Below, in pieces: positions 6,932 to 14,185 of a DNA stretch of 28,942 nt (positions are counted from its first letter, which is position 1; the number at the start of each line of letters is the position of its first letter). A program made the position numbers and the translations under genes. The DNA comes from an uncultured Corynebacterium sp. Its GTDB lineage: Bacteria > Actinomycetota > Actinomycetes > Mycobacteriales > Mycobacteriaceae. The notes beneath the pieces were generated by a model. The model made no database searches and was not told the origin of the DNA. It saw only the letters and a program-made list of their open reading frames with translations. Location of the stretch: the NCBI GenBank assembly GCA_946223355.1, contig CAMIPB010000027.1, positions 1-28,942 of the forward strand, written 5' to 3'.

Positions 6932-9442
6932 TTAAGCGCGCATTTGGGCGCCAAACTTCTCCTGTGCATAATTTGCGGCCGTTATGCGATGCTCGTTGAC
7001 TTCTTCGTCAGTCAGCGTACGATCCTTCGCGCGGAACAACATCGAAAACGCCAGCGACTTTTTACCTTCGCCCAGCTGCTCGCCGCGGAAGACGTCGAAA
7101 AGCTCAACGCTTTCTAGCAATTCGCCAGCACCTTCTTCAACCACCTTGCGTACATCCTCAGCGGCTACGTTCTCGTCAACAACCAACGCGAGATCCTGGT
7201 GCAAACCTGGGAACGCAGACAAGACTGGCGCTGGGAATTTCTCCTCTAGCGGCAGCGCAGTGACATCAAGTTCCATTGCGCATACCCGCTCCGGCAGGTT
7301 CAACGACTTCAGAACTTGTGGATGCAATTCACCAGCGTAGCCAACGATTGCGCCGTCCACCTTCAATGCCGCACATCGGCCAGGGTGCCACGGAAGTATT
7401 TCGGCTGCCTCAACGTCCAAGTCCACACCTGCAGCGCGCGCTACCAATCGAGCAGATTCAATGGCATCAGCATAGGTATATGCACGGCCACTGCCCCATG
7501 GGCCTTCGAGCTCCATTTGGCCGGTAGCAACCGTAGCCACGTGCAGCGGCTGGTACGGCAACGACTCTACGAGTTCAGCGACAACCTCATCGGTAGGTCG
7601 CTGTTTGACGTCCGGCATTGGAGTCTGCTTCGCGCGTTGGAACGCCACCTGTTGCAGACCAAATAGGCTTAAGTCTTTGCGTCCACGAGAAATATTTCGA
7701 CCTAAAGCCACCAAAATATTAGGCAACAGCGTAGTGCCCAAAATGGCGTTGTCCGCCTCCAGTGGGTTTTGCACCTGGACCGCATTGCGACGTTCGTCAT
7801 CTGCGTCTAGACCCCACACGTCGAAGGTATTTGAGGCAATAAATGGGCTCGGCAAAATCTCTACATACCCGCCATACGCCAGGCCGTGACCGATTGCTCG
7901 GCGACGGACCTGTGCAGGGGTCAGGCCGCGGCCACCACTGGGCTGTGGCAACACGAGAGGAATATCTTCCAACCCCTCAAGCCGAAGGATCTCTTCTACT
8001 AGATCCACGTCCATAGTGATATCTGAGCGCCACGTTGGTGGAGTGACAGCTAGTTTGCTGCCACAATCCGATACTTCGACTGTGCAACCAACTTCTTTAA
8101 GACGCTTTACTACGGTATCGCGGCCGTAATCTACTCCGGAGTACCGAGCTGGCTTGTCAACACTCATAGTGATAGTCGGCAGTGCAGCAATCTCACCAAT
8201 TAGCGTGCGTGTCGCTTCTATGGTGCCGCCAGCAATTTCTACGAGCAACTGGCATGCCATGTCAAGTGCAACCTCGACGATAGCGGAATCGACACCGCGC
8301 TCGAAGCGTCGAGAAGCTTCGGAGCTGAGCTTGTGCCGGCGAGAGGTACGCGCAACAGTGATTGGATCCCAGTTTGCGGCTTCGAACAACACATCCGTGG
8401 TGTTATCGGAAATTTCAGAGGTCGTACCGCCCATCACACCAGCCATGGACTGGATTCCGGATTCATCACAAATAACAACGTCTTCAGCATGCAACTCACG
8501 CTGGACGTGATCCAACGATTCAAACTTCTCGCCTGCCTGTGCGTTGCGGATGGTTAAACCACCACTTATTTGTGCGGCGTCGAAGGCGTGCATTGGCTGC
8601 CCCAGCAGGATCATGACGTAATTAGTGACATCGGTAGGCAGGTTTACCGTGCGCTGACCGGACAGCAGCAATTCGCGCTGCATCCAGAACGGAGTACGCG
8701 CCTGTGGGTCAATGCCAGATACTTTCCGGATACCGAAACGACGAGTCTTCGTCGCCGCGTCAATGTCCACAGCTATGGTTTCTCCCGCAGGGGTCGGAAC
8801 TTCGCCAAGCTCAATTCCTGCAACCTGCGTATCTTGCGCCACATCGGTGAATTCCAGATTAAAGGCTGACGCCAGCTCACGGGTAAGGCCGCGAGCGGAC
8901 AATGCGTAACCACGGTCAGGCGTGATATTGACATCAAAAACGGTGTCATCCAACTGAATTAGTTCACGCGCGTCGTCTCCAGGGCGGCCATAGGATTCAT
9001 CTAGCACGATGATTCCATCAGAATCCTTGCCCATACCCAACTCAGAAGTCGAGCACAACATGCCATTAGAAATATGGTCATAGGTTTCCCGGGCAGCAAT
9101 CTTGAAACCACCCGGAAGCTCCGCACCTGGAAGCGCTACTACAACATAGTCATGCAAACGGAAATTACGCGCGCCGCAAATGATTCCCTGCAGTTCGCCT
9201 GTACCGTTCGCTTGGCCGACGTTAACTTGGCAGTATCGAATTGGTTTCTTAAACTGTGTAAGCTCTTCGATTTCTTCGACACGGCCGAGCACCAGCGGGC
9301 CTGTGGTCTCGGGGAAGCTTTCATATCCTTCGGTTTCAAAACCGACGCGAACAAAACCTGCGTCCATCTCTTCGCTGGAAACACTCCAACCTGGATTGCG
9401 GTGCCCAAGCAGTCCGGTGACCCAGTTTTGGCTGATCAACAT
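6932..9442 (-). CDS. pheT: phenylalanyl-tRNA synthetase, beta subunit
   Basis: Large subunit of the alpha2-beta2 PheRS, needed for tRNA-Phe recognition and editing of mischarged Tyr-tRNA-Phe. The 836 residues carry the usual domain order. An N-terminal OB-fold tRNA-binding region lies at about 40-150 (CQVNVG and GIICGARNF), then the B3/B4 editing region at about 215-390, and B5 around 410-475. A catalytic-like core follows, and the C-terminal ferredoxin-fold anticodon-binding domain is at about 743-836 (SAFPGLHQDLALVVDE). The ATG has AAAGGAG seven bases upstream. It follows pheS by 29 bases and ends at a strong terminator. Confidence 0.96.
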   Translation of the reverse strand: MLISQNWVTGLLGHRNPGWSVSSEEMDAGFVRVGFETEGYESFPETTGPLVLGRVEEIEELTQFKKPIRYCQVNVGQANGTGELQGIICGARNFRLHDYVVVALPGAELPGGFKIAARETYDHISNGMLCSTSELGMGKDSDGIIVLDESYGRPGDDARELIQLDDTVFDVNITPDRGYALSARGLTRELASAFNLEFTDVAQDTQVAGIELGEVPTPAGETIAVDIDAATKTRRFGIRKVSGIDPQARTPFWMQRELLLSGQRTVNLPTDVTNYVMILLGQPMHAFDAAQISGGLTIRNAQAGEKFESLDHVQRELHAEDVVICDESGIQSMAGVMGGTTSEISDNTTDVLFEAANWDPITVARTSRRHKLSSEASRRFERGVDSAIVEVALDMACQLLVEIAGGTIEATRTLIGEIAALPTITMSVDKPARYSGVDYGRDTVVKRLKEVGCTVEVSDCGSKLAVTPPTWRSDITMDVDLVEEILRLEGLEDIPLVLPQPSGGRGLTPAQVRRRAIGHGLAYGGYVEILPSPFIASNTFDVWGLDADDERRNAVQVQNPLEADNAILGTTLLPNILVALGRNISRGRKDLSLFGLQQVAFQRAKQTPMPDVKQRPTDEVVAELVESLPYQPLHVATVATGQMELEGPWGSGRAYTYADAIESARLVARAAGVDLDVEAAEILPWHPGRCAALKVDGAIVGYAGELHPQVLKSLNLPERVCAMELDVTALPLEEKFPAPVLSAFPGLHQDLALVVDENVAAEDVRKVVEEGAGELLESVELFDVFRGEQLGEGKKSLAFSMLFRAKDRTLTDEEVNEHRITAANYAQEKFGAQMRA

Positions 9443-9471
9443 AAGAATTCTCCTTTTCTGGGATGGTTGGA

Positions 9472-10551
9472 TTAGACGTGAATACCGAAAGGTTGAGTGA
9501 AGCGCACGTCACCTTCGACCATGTCACGCATGTCGGACAGACCATTCCTAAACTGCAAAGTACGCTCCAAGCCCATGCCGAAGGCAAAGCCGGTGTATTC
9601 CTCAGGGTCTACGCCAACAGCTCGCAAAACATTAGGGTTGACCATGCCGCAACCGCCCCACTCGATCCATCCAGCACCGCCCTTTTTGTTCGGGAACCAC
9701 ACGTCCACCTCGGCAGAAGGCTCAGTAAACGGGAAGTAATTCGTACGCATGCGAGTCTTGGTCTCCGGTCCGAACAATACTTTTGCCAGATGGTCCAAAG
9801 TACCGCGCAAATGCGCCATCGTAAGGCCCTTGTCAACCGCTAGACCTTCAATTTGGTGGAACACCGGAGTATGGGTTGCGTCCAATTCATCCGTACGGAA
9901 CACGCGACCAGGACACGCGATATAAAGCGGTACATCACGCTTCAGCATGGTGCGTACCTGCACTGGCGATGTGTGGGTGCGCATCACTTGCCGGGAGCCA
10001 GCGAAACCGGTTCCGTCTGTGTTTTCTTCCTTCGCTACGCCCACATGGAACGTATCTTGCAAAGTTCGAGCCGGGTGGTCGGGTAAGAAATTCAAAGCAT
10101 CAAAGTTAAAGTACTCAGCCTCTACCTCTGGGCCTTCAGCAATCTCCCACCCCATACCGACGAAAATATCTGCAAAGCGCTCAGACAACGCGGTGATTGG
10201 GTGCACAGCTCCAGTTTGGGAGCGCGTGGTAGGGATGGTGACATCCACCTTCTCCGCTGCCAATTGCTCCTGGCGTACTTTTTCTTCCAACTCCATCTTG
10301 ACCTCGTTGAAGCGCTTTTCGACGCGCCCGCGAGCCATATTTACAGCTTTGCCTGCATCCTTGCGATCCTGCTTTGGAAGCTGGCCTAAGGATTGGCGAG
10401 CTTGGGGAATGAAAGCAGCATCTCCGAGATGGTCTTTTCGGGCGACTGACAGCTCATCGAGATTCGACGCAGCATCAAACGCAGCAATAGCTTTTTCCGC
10501 TGCCTCGTTCAAGCTGCTTTCTGATATATCAATCTGGGGAGTTTCAGACAC
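9472..10551 (-). CDS. pheS: phenylalanyl-tRNA synthetase, alpha subunit
   Basis: Catalytic subunit of PheRS, class II. The 359 residues show an N-terminal coiled-coil arm (about 1-110, rich in charged residues) that contacts tRNA, then the class II core. Motif 2 lies in the FRTDELDATHTPVFHQIEG stretch, and motif 3 is GFAFGMGLERTLQFR near the C-terminus. The start is GTG (10549-10551), directly after an in-frame TAA, so the frame cannot be extended. The best Shine-Dalgarno candidate (AAAAGG) lies about 14 bases away and is weak. pheT follows 29 bases downstream. The 159-base upstream region has no clear terminator for the methyltransferase gene before it. Confidence 0.96.
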   Translation of the reverse strand: MSETPQIDISESSLNEAAEKAIAAFDAASNLDELSVARKDHLGDAAFIPQARQSLGQLPKQDRKDAGKAVNMARGRVEKRFNEVKMELEEKVRQEQLAAEKVDVTIPTTRSQTGAVHPITALSERFADIFVGMGWEIAEGPEVEAEYFNFDALNFLPDHPARTLQDTFHVGVAKEENTDGTGFAGSRQVMRTHTSPVQVRTMLKRDVPLYIACPGRVFRTDELDATHTPVFHQIEGLAVDKGLTMAHLRGTLDHLAKVLFGPETKTRMRTNYFPFTEPSAEVDVWFPNKKGGAGWIEWGGCGMVNPNVLRAVGVDPEEYTGFAFGMGLERTLQFRNGLSDMRDMVEGDVRFTQPFGIHV

Positions 10552-10710
10552 TTAAATACACGTACCTTTTCTTCGCGCTGTAACGATTGCTATCTGCTCA
10601 TAGTACTCATGCCGCGAGAACCGTACTGTAAAAGGTCTTCGCACAGTCCGCAGAAAGAGATTGGAAATACTCACCGGGTGAAACGAGATAGAACTCTGTG
10701 TGCATTTCCC

Positions 10711-11532
10711 CTAATGCTCCTGTTGGGACTTGGCTGACTCGTACAAGCAGATGCTTGCAGCACTAGCTAGATTAAGTGATTCTGCACGTCCCAAGATCGG
10801 AATTCGAATCTTTACATCAGCCAAACCTTCGGTCTCGGCATCTAAGCCGTGAGCCTCATTTCCAAATAGCCAGGCAGTGGGCTTAGTCAAGTCGACGTCG
10901 TGGGGCGTGGCCTCGCCATCGACGGAAGTTGCCAAAATCTGCAGCCCCGCGGAACGAGCCTGACCAACCACGTCTTTGATGCCCGTGTGACGTGCCACCG
11001 GGATATGAAACAAAGAGCCTGCCGACGCCCGCGCGACCTTGCACCCCAATGGATCCACAGTTTCGCCGGCAAAAATGACGCCGTCTGCCCCCATAGCGTC
11101 AGAGGTCCGAATGAGAGTTCCCGCGTTGCCCGGCTCTGAAGTCAATACCGGAATTGAGACCAAGCGAGGTTTACCAGAGAAAATTTTTCCTGCAGACCAT
11201 AAGACATCGGCGCACAATGCAAAAATACCGCTGGTTGTCGTGGTATCAGACATTGACTTGGCTGCTTTATCGGTGATGGGATGCACATAGACGTCCATGT
11301 GCCCAGCGGTAGTCAATATTTCGCCATACTTCATTGCTGCTTGTTCAGTGACAAACACGTCACGCGCGGCGCCCGTGGCTACTGCGGCTTCAACGCAATT
11401 CGAGCCTTCCACCAAGAACATGCCCGTCTTTCGCCGAGTAGCTCCACGATGAAGTTTTGCGGCATTAACGATTCGTGGGGTGCGTTCAGTAAAGGCATTG
11501 GCAAAATCAACGGAGGCTGGGTTGAAAGTCAT
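10711..11532 (-). CDS. SpoU/TrmH-family 23S rRNA 2'-O-methyltransferase
   Basis: SAM-dependent ribose methyltransferase of the SPOUT (SpoU/TrmH) class, similar to TsnR/RlmB-type enzymes acting on 23S rRNA; the exact target nucleotide is not deducible. All three SPOUT knot motifs are present (numbered from the upstream TTG): EPGNAGTLIRTSDAMGA at 136-152, WLFGNEAHGL at 224-233 and IPILGRAESLNLASAASICLYE at 247-268. The N-terminal part (about 20-110) is the RNA-binding substrate domain (KTGMFLVEGSNCVEAA). The ATG at 11530-11532 is given; an in-frame TTG three codons upstream (11539-11541) is possible, as neither has a strong ribosome binding site. It follows rplT after a terminator hairpin, the position of tsnR in relatives. 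Confidence 0.92.
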   Translation of the reverse strand: MTFNPASVDFANAFTERTPRIVNAAKLHRGATRRKTGMFLVEGSNCVEAAVATGAARDVFVTEQAAMKYGEILTTAGHMDVYVHPITDKAAKSMSDTTTTSGIFALCADVLWSAGKIFSGKPRLVSIPVLTSEPGNAGTLIRTSDAMGADGVIFAGETVDPLGCKVARASAGSLFHIPVARHTGIKDVVGQARSAGLQILATSVDGEATPHDVDLTKPTAWLFGNEAHGLDAETEGLADVKIRIPILGRAESLNLASAASICLYESAKSQQEH

Positions 11533-11546
11533 AGCTACCAAAGTAG

Positions 11547-11585
11547 TCCATAAAACGCGAAAATCCCCACTCTAGGTGGGGATTT
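11547..11585 (-). terminator. terminator of the infC-rpmI-rplT operon
   Basis: A perfect 10-bp stem (11561-11570 pairs with 11576-11585, AAATCCCCAC type) with a five-base loop is followed on the minus strand by TCGCGTTTTA. The tail is interrupted, so termination may be partial and some transcription may continue into the rRNA methyltransferase gene. Confidence 0.7.
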
Positions 11586-11603
11586 CGGCGAAAAGCTAAA
11601 GAC

Positions 11604-11987
11604 TTAGGCAGCCTTAGGAGCGTTGACGTCCTCAGGCAGTGCAGCCTTTGCGGTCTCGCACAGTGCTGAGAAGGTGTCAAAGTCGTTGACAGCCAACTCA
11701 GCCAAGATCTTGCGGTCAACCTCAACCTCAGCCAGGCGCAGGCCGTGGATAAGTCGGTTGTAGGTGATGTCGTTCATACGGGCCGCAGCGTTGATACGCT
11801 GGATCCACAGCTTACGGAATTCAGACTTACGTGCGCGACGATCGCGGTAAGCGTAAGTCATGGAGTGCAGCCACTGTTCCTTAGCCTTACGGTAGAGGCG
11901 GGAGCGCTGGCCGCGGTAGCCCTTGGCGGACTTCAAAATTGCGCGACGCTTCTTCTTAGCGTTTACTGACCGCTTTACTCGTGCCAC
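11604..11987 (-). CDS. rplT: 50S ribosomal protein L20
   Basis: Early-assembly 23S rRNA-binding protein. The 127 residues have the typical very basic N-terminal extension (VKRSVNAKKKRRAILKSAKGYRG) and the globular domain with RDRRARKSEFRKLWIQRINAA. Length is normal for actinobacteria, including a short acidic and alanine-rich tail. The GTG start follows GGAAG. L20 is the feedback repressor of this operon in several bacteria. Here it is third in infC-rpmI-rplT, 93 bases after rpmI. Confidence 0.98.
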   Translation of the reverse strand: MARVKRSVNAKKKRRAILKSAKGYRGQRSRLYRKAKEQWLHSMTYAYRDRRARKSEFRKLWIQRINAAARMNDITYNRLIHGLRLAEVEVDRKILAELAVNDFDTFSALCETAKAALPEDVNAPKAA

Positions 11988-12080
11988 GGTGATACTTCCT
12001 TACGACGTATTGAATTTAAAAACTGAAATATTAATTTGGTATCGGCTACTTGTTAGCAAGTGCCGAGGGCACATGGCTGA

Positions 12081-12275
12081 TTAAGCCTTGCCCAACAGGC
12101 GCTTAATGCGCTTAACATCTGGACGTGCAACAGCCTCATCGCCCTTCAGGCGACGGGTGCGCTTGGAAGGCTTGCCCTCCAGAAGGTGGCGGCGGTTGGC
12201 CTGCTCACGGCGCAGCTTGCCAGAACCGGTCTGCTTGATGCGCTTAGCGGTGCCCTTGTGGGTCTTCTGCTTCAT
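12081..12275 (-). CDS. rpmI: 50S ribosomal protein L35
   Basis: Small basic large-subunit protein of 64 residues with the L35 signature MKQKTHKGTAKRIKQTGSGK and the following RREQANRRHLLEGKPSKRTRRL block. It lies 34 bases after infC and 93 bases before rplT, the universal operon order. Confidence 0.98.
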   Translation of the reverse strand: MKQKTHKGTAKRIKQTGSGKLRREQANRRHLLEGKPSKRTRRLKGDEAVARPDVKRIKRLLGKA

Positions 12276-12309
12276 GAGAGTTACTTCCTTACATTCGAAG
12301 ATTCGATAG

Positions 12310-12831
12310 CTACTTCTTACCCTTGCGGTTAGGCCCCAACACCATTGTCATGTTGCGACCATCCTGCTTAGGGCGGGACTCAACGATGCCGTGTTCAGCA
12401 ACATCGTCAGCCAAACGCTCCAGCAGGCGGAAACCTAGCTCCGGACGAGACTGCTCGCGACCACGGAACATAATGGTGACCTTGACCTTGGAACCTTTAT
12501 CCAGAAAGCGAACCACGTTGTTCTTCTTCGTCTCATAATCGTGGTCATCGATCTTGGGACGGAACTTTTGCTCTTTGACGACAGTCTGCTGCTGGTTCTT
12601 TCGAGCCTCGCGGGCCTTCTGAGTCTGCTCGTACTTGTACTTGCCATAATCCATGATTTTGGCAACCGGCGGTTTGGCGTTCGGTGCAACCTCTACCAAG
12701 TCCAAGTCGGCTTCATAAGCAAGTTTGCGAGCATCGTCCGTGCGGACAATGCCCACCTGTTCACCACCAGGTCCTACGAGGCGTACCTCTGGAACCTTGA
12801 TGCGCTCATTAATACGGGCTTCAGCGCTGAT
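12310..12831 (-). CDS. infC: translation initiation factor IF-3 (AUC start)
   Basis: IF-3 binds the 30S subunit, keeps subunits apart and checks the start codon and initiator tRNA. The N-domain (ARINERIKVPEVRLVGPGGE, then GIVRTDDARKLAYEADLDLVEV) and the C-domain (KPKIDDHDYETK-like region and VKVTIMFRGRE) are complete, 173 residues. The start is placed at ATC 12829-12831. An in-frame TAG lies four codons upstream, AGGAG (12838-12842) is six bases before the ATC, and no ATG, GTG or TTG occurs before the conserved IF-3 N-terminus. The first ordinary start, GTG at 12754-12756, would delete 25 conserved residues. Rare starts in infC are known (AUU in E. coli), where they allow IF-3 to repress its own synthesis. 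Confidence 0.92.
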   Translation of the reverse strand: MSAEARINERIKVPEVRLVGPGGEQVGIVRTDDARKLAYEADLDLVEVAPNAKPPVAKIMDYGKYKYEQTQKAREARKNQQQTVVKEQKFRPKIDDHDYETKKNNVVRFLDKGSKVKVTIMFRGREQSRPELGFRLLERLADDVAEHGIVESRPKQDGRNMTMVLGPNRKGKK

Positions 12832-12842
12832 GTTTGTCTCCT
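12829..12842 (-). promoter_or_regulatory. strong ribosome binding site with AUC start codon of infC
   Basis: AGGAG (12838-12842), a six-base spacer ACAAAC and then ATC (12829-12831). The ideal Shine-Dalgarno spacing, together with conservation of the encoded ISAEARINER, supports AUC as the real initiation codon. It is the likely target of IF-3 discrimination and therefore of autoregulation. Confidence 0.8.
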
Positions 12843-12876
12843 AAGTTCAAAAGTGATAGTTCGCCTACCTTTGCCG

Positions 12877-12914
12877 CAAACGACAAAACCCGGGTGCCTT
12901 GGAAGGCATCCGGG
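12877..12914 (-). promoter_or_regulatory. terminator-like hairpin in the infC leader (candidate attenuator)
   Basis: A 12-bp stem (12889-12900 pairs with 12903-12914, CCCGGATGCCTT type, one A-C mismatch) with a tight loop is followed on the minus strand by TTTTGTCGTTT. It lies between the likely promoter -10 at 12947-12952 and the infC start, so it would be inside the transcript. Attenuation of infC-rpmI-rplT by leader structures is known in other bacteria. If the promoter call is wrong, it could instead be the terminator of the lipoprotein gene ending at 13070. Confidence 0.6.
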
Positions 12915-12946
12915 AGTTTCTTAAAAGACACGCGCATACATCCTAA

Positions 12947-12952
12947 ATAATA
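12947..12952 (-). promoter_or_regulatory. likely -10 element of the infC-rpmI-rplT promoter
   Basis: TATTAT on the minus strand gives a start near 12940 and a leader of about 110 bases. The -35 region is not recognisable, which is common in corynebacteria. The 238-base gap 12832-13069 otherwise holds the leader hairpin and a short palindrome at 12979-12991, and no gene. Confidence 0.45.
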
Positions 12953-13069
12953 GACGCGTTACCTTTTACCTTGAGCCAGCCTTTAAAAGGCGGCGTCGGG
13001 TGGGAGAAACTCCGCTTGCGACCCGTGATTCTTTTCTGGAAAAGCCTCCGGGCGGTAGTAGCTGTGATA

Positions 13070-14137
13070 CTAGCAGACATCCTTGTTAGGAACAAAATCA
13101 CCACGCTTAAGCATGACCTTCAACTGATGTGCTACAGCATCAAGGGCGGCTTCCCCACCCAGATATTTCGTTCCATCACCGGGGTGATACGAGTAGATGG
13201 CAAAGCCTAGATGGCCGTCACCCACTTTTAAAACGCCCATTTGTCGTTGAGTGTAGGTTCCATCTTCGTGACGGCCCCAGCCGCCCTTGAAGTGCATTCC
13301 GTCAACTCGGCCTAGCCCATAGCTTTGCCAGTCGACGACGTCCCCCATGGCCTTGTAGACTCGCTTACCTTTGTATGCGCACGGCAAGGTTGCCGCAAAG
13401 CGAGCCTGCTCCTCAATCCCCCAGCGCGCGTAGCCATAAGGCGTGGCATAGCCTTCCGGAGTACGCGGGAAATACGGGCGCGCATCCGCCTTGGCGGTTA
13501 CTCGGGACACCGCTAAGCGAGTCTTGCGCTCACTACCGCCATTCGCTGCCCTAATCTGCGTCCACAAGACCCAAGGCGTTGCGTTGTCTGATTCCTTCAG
13601 ACCTTTGTCAATGAGGTATTGCTCTGGTTTGCCAACGCGTTCAGCAGCTAGCGCTATGGGAACCTTGATTGTGGACCAAGCCAGCGGCTTGCGTTGCGCG
13701 CCAGTAGAAACAACGCCTTGTGCATCAAAGACTGCGATGCCAATCTCGCCACCGTATTTTCGCTCAACTCGACGCTCAATTCGCTTCAACGCTCGCACTT
13801 TAGCGTGGCCCTTTTGATCGGCTACATGTGCCGGTTTATTTAATGCAGCTGGAGTAATTGATTGTGTGGGCGTTTCTGAAGTTAATTCTACCTCCTGCTC
13901 AGTGGTAGAACTTGAACTATCTAAACCAGGCTGCGCTACATCTCCTCTAGTGCTCGTAATTGCACCATTTCGGTTGTTCCAACTCGCATCCTGCACACCT
14001 GCGGAGTCCGGGTCGTACTCACAGCCTGAGAGAAGTGTAGCGACCAGCGCGACGCACGTGATGCTGAGACCAACGCGGCGCCCAGGATGAGCGCCTCCGG
14101 TGATTTGATGAGAAAACCGAATGTTCTTCACACGCAT
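13070..14137 (-). CDS. lipoprotein with serine beta-lactamase-like fold
   Basis: Exported lipoprotein of 355 residues. A basic N-terminus and hydrophobic core end in the lipobox LLSGC with the lipidated Cys at 39. A low-complexity linker rich in Ser, Thr and Gln (40-110) follows, then a domain of about 245 residues. That domain has the three motif types of penicillin-recognising serine enzymes in the right order: STIK at 155-158 (SxxK), SDN at 183-185 and KGG at 284-286 (KTG position). The spacing SxxK to SxN is shorter than in class A enzymes. It may be a hydrolase, a transpeptidase-like enzyme or a non-catalytic binder; the substrate is unknown. The start has no clear Shine-Dalgarno. It lies 48 bases after uvrA on the same strand. 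Confidence 0.75.
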   Translation of the reverse strand: MRVKNIRFSHQITGGAHPGRRVGLSITCVALVATLLSGCEYDPDSAGVQDASWNNRNGAITSTRGDVAQPGLDSSSSTTEQEVELTSETPTQSITPAALNKPAHVADQKGHAKVRALKRIERRVERKYGGEIGIAVFDAQGVVSTGAQRKPLAWSTIKVPIALAAERVGKPEQYLIDKGLKESDNATPWVLWTQIRAANGGSERKTRLAVSRVTAKADARPYFPRTPEGYATPYGYARWGIEEQARFAATLPCAYKGKRVYKAMGDVVDWQSYGLGRVDGMHFKGGWGRHEDGTYTQRQMGVLKVGDGHLGFAIYSYHPGDGTKYLGGEAALDAVAHQLKVMLKRGDFVPNKDVC

Positions 14138-14185
14138 TAGATTAGCGCGCCTGGACCGATTTTGCGCGTTGACGCGGTTGCCGTG

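Noticed and set aside
12310..12756. IF-3 starting at the GTG 12754-12756
   Set aside because: Would remove 25 conserved N-domain residues, while an ideal Shine-Dalgarno precedes the upstream ATC.
12979..12991. Palindrome GCCTTTAAAAGGC as terminator of the lipoprotein gene
   Set aside because: Arms of six bases with no real loop and no following T tract on the minus strand.
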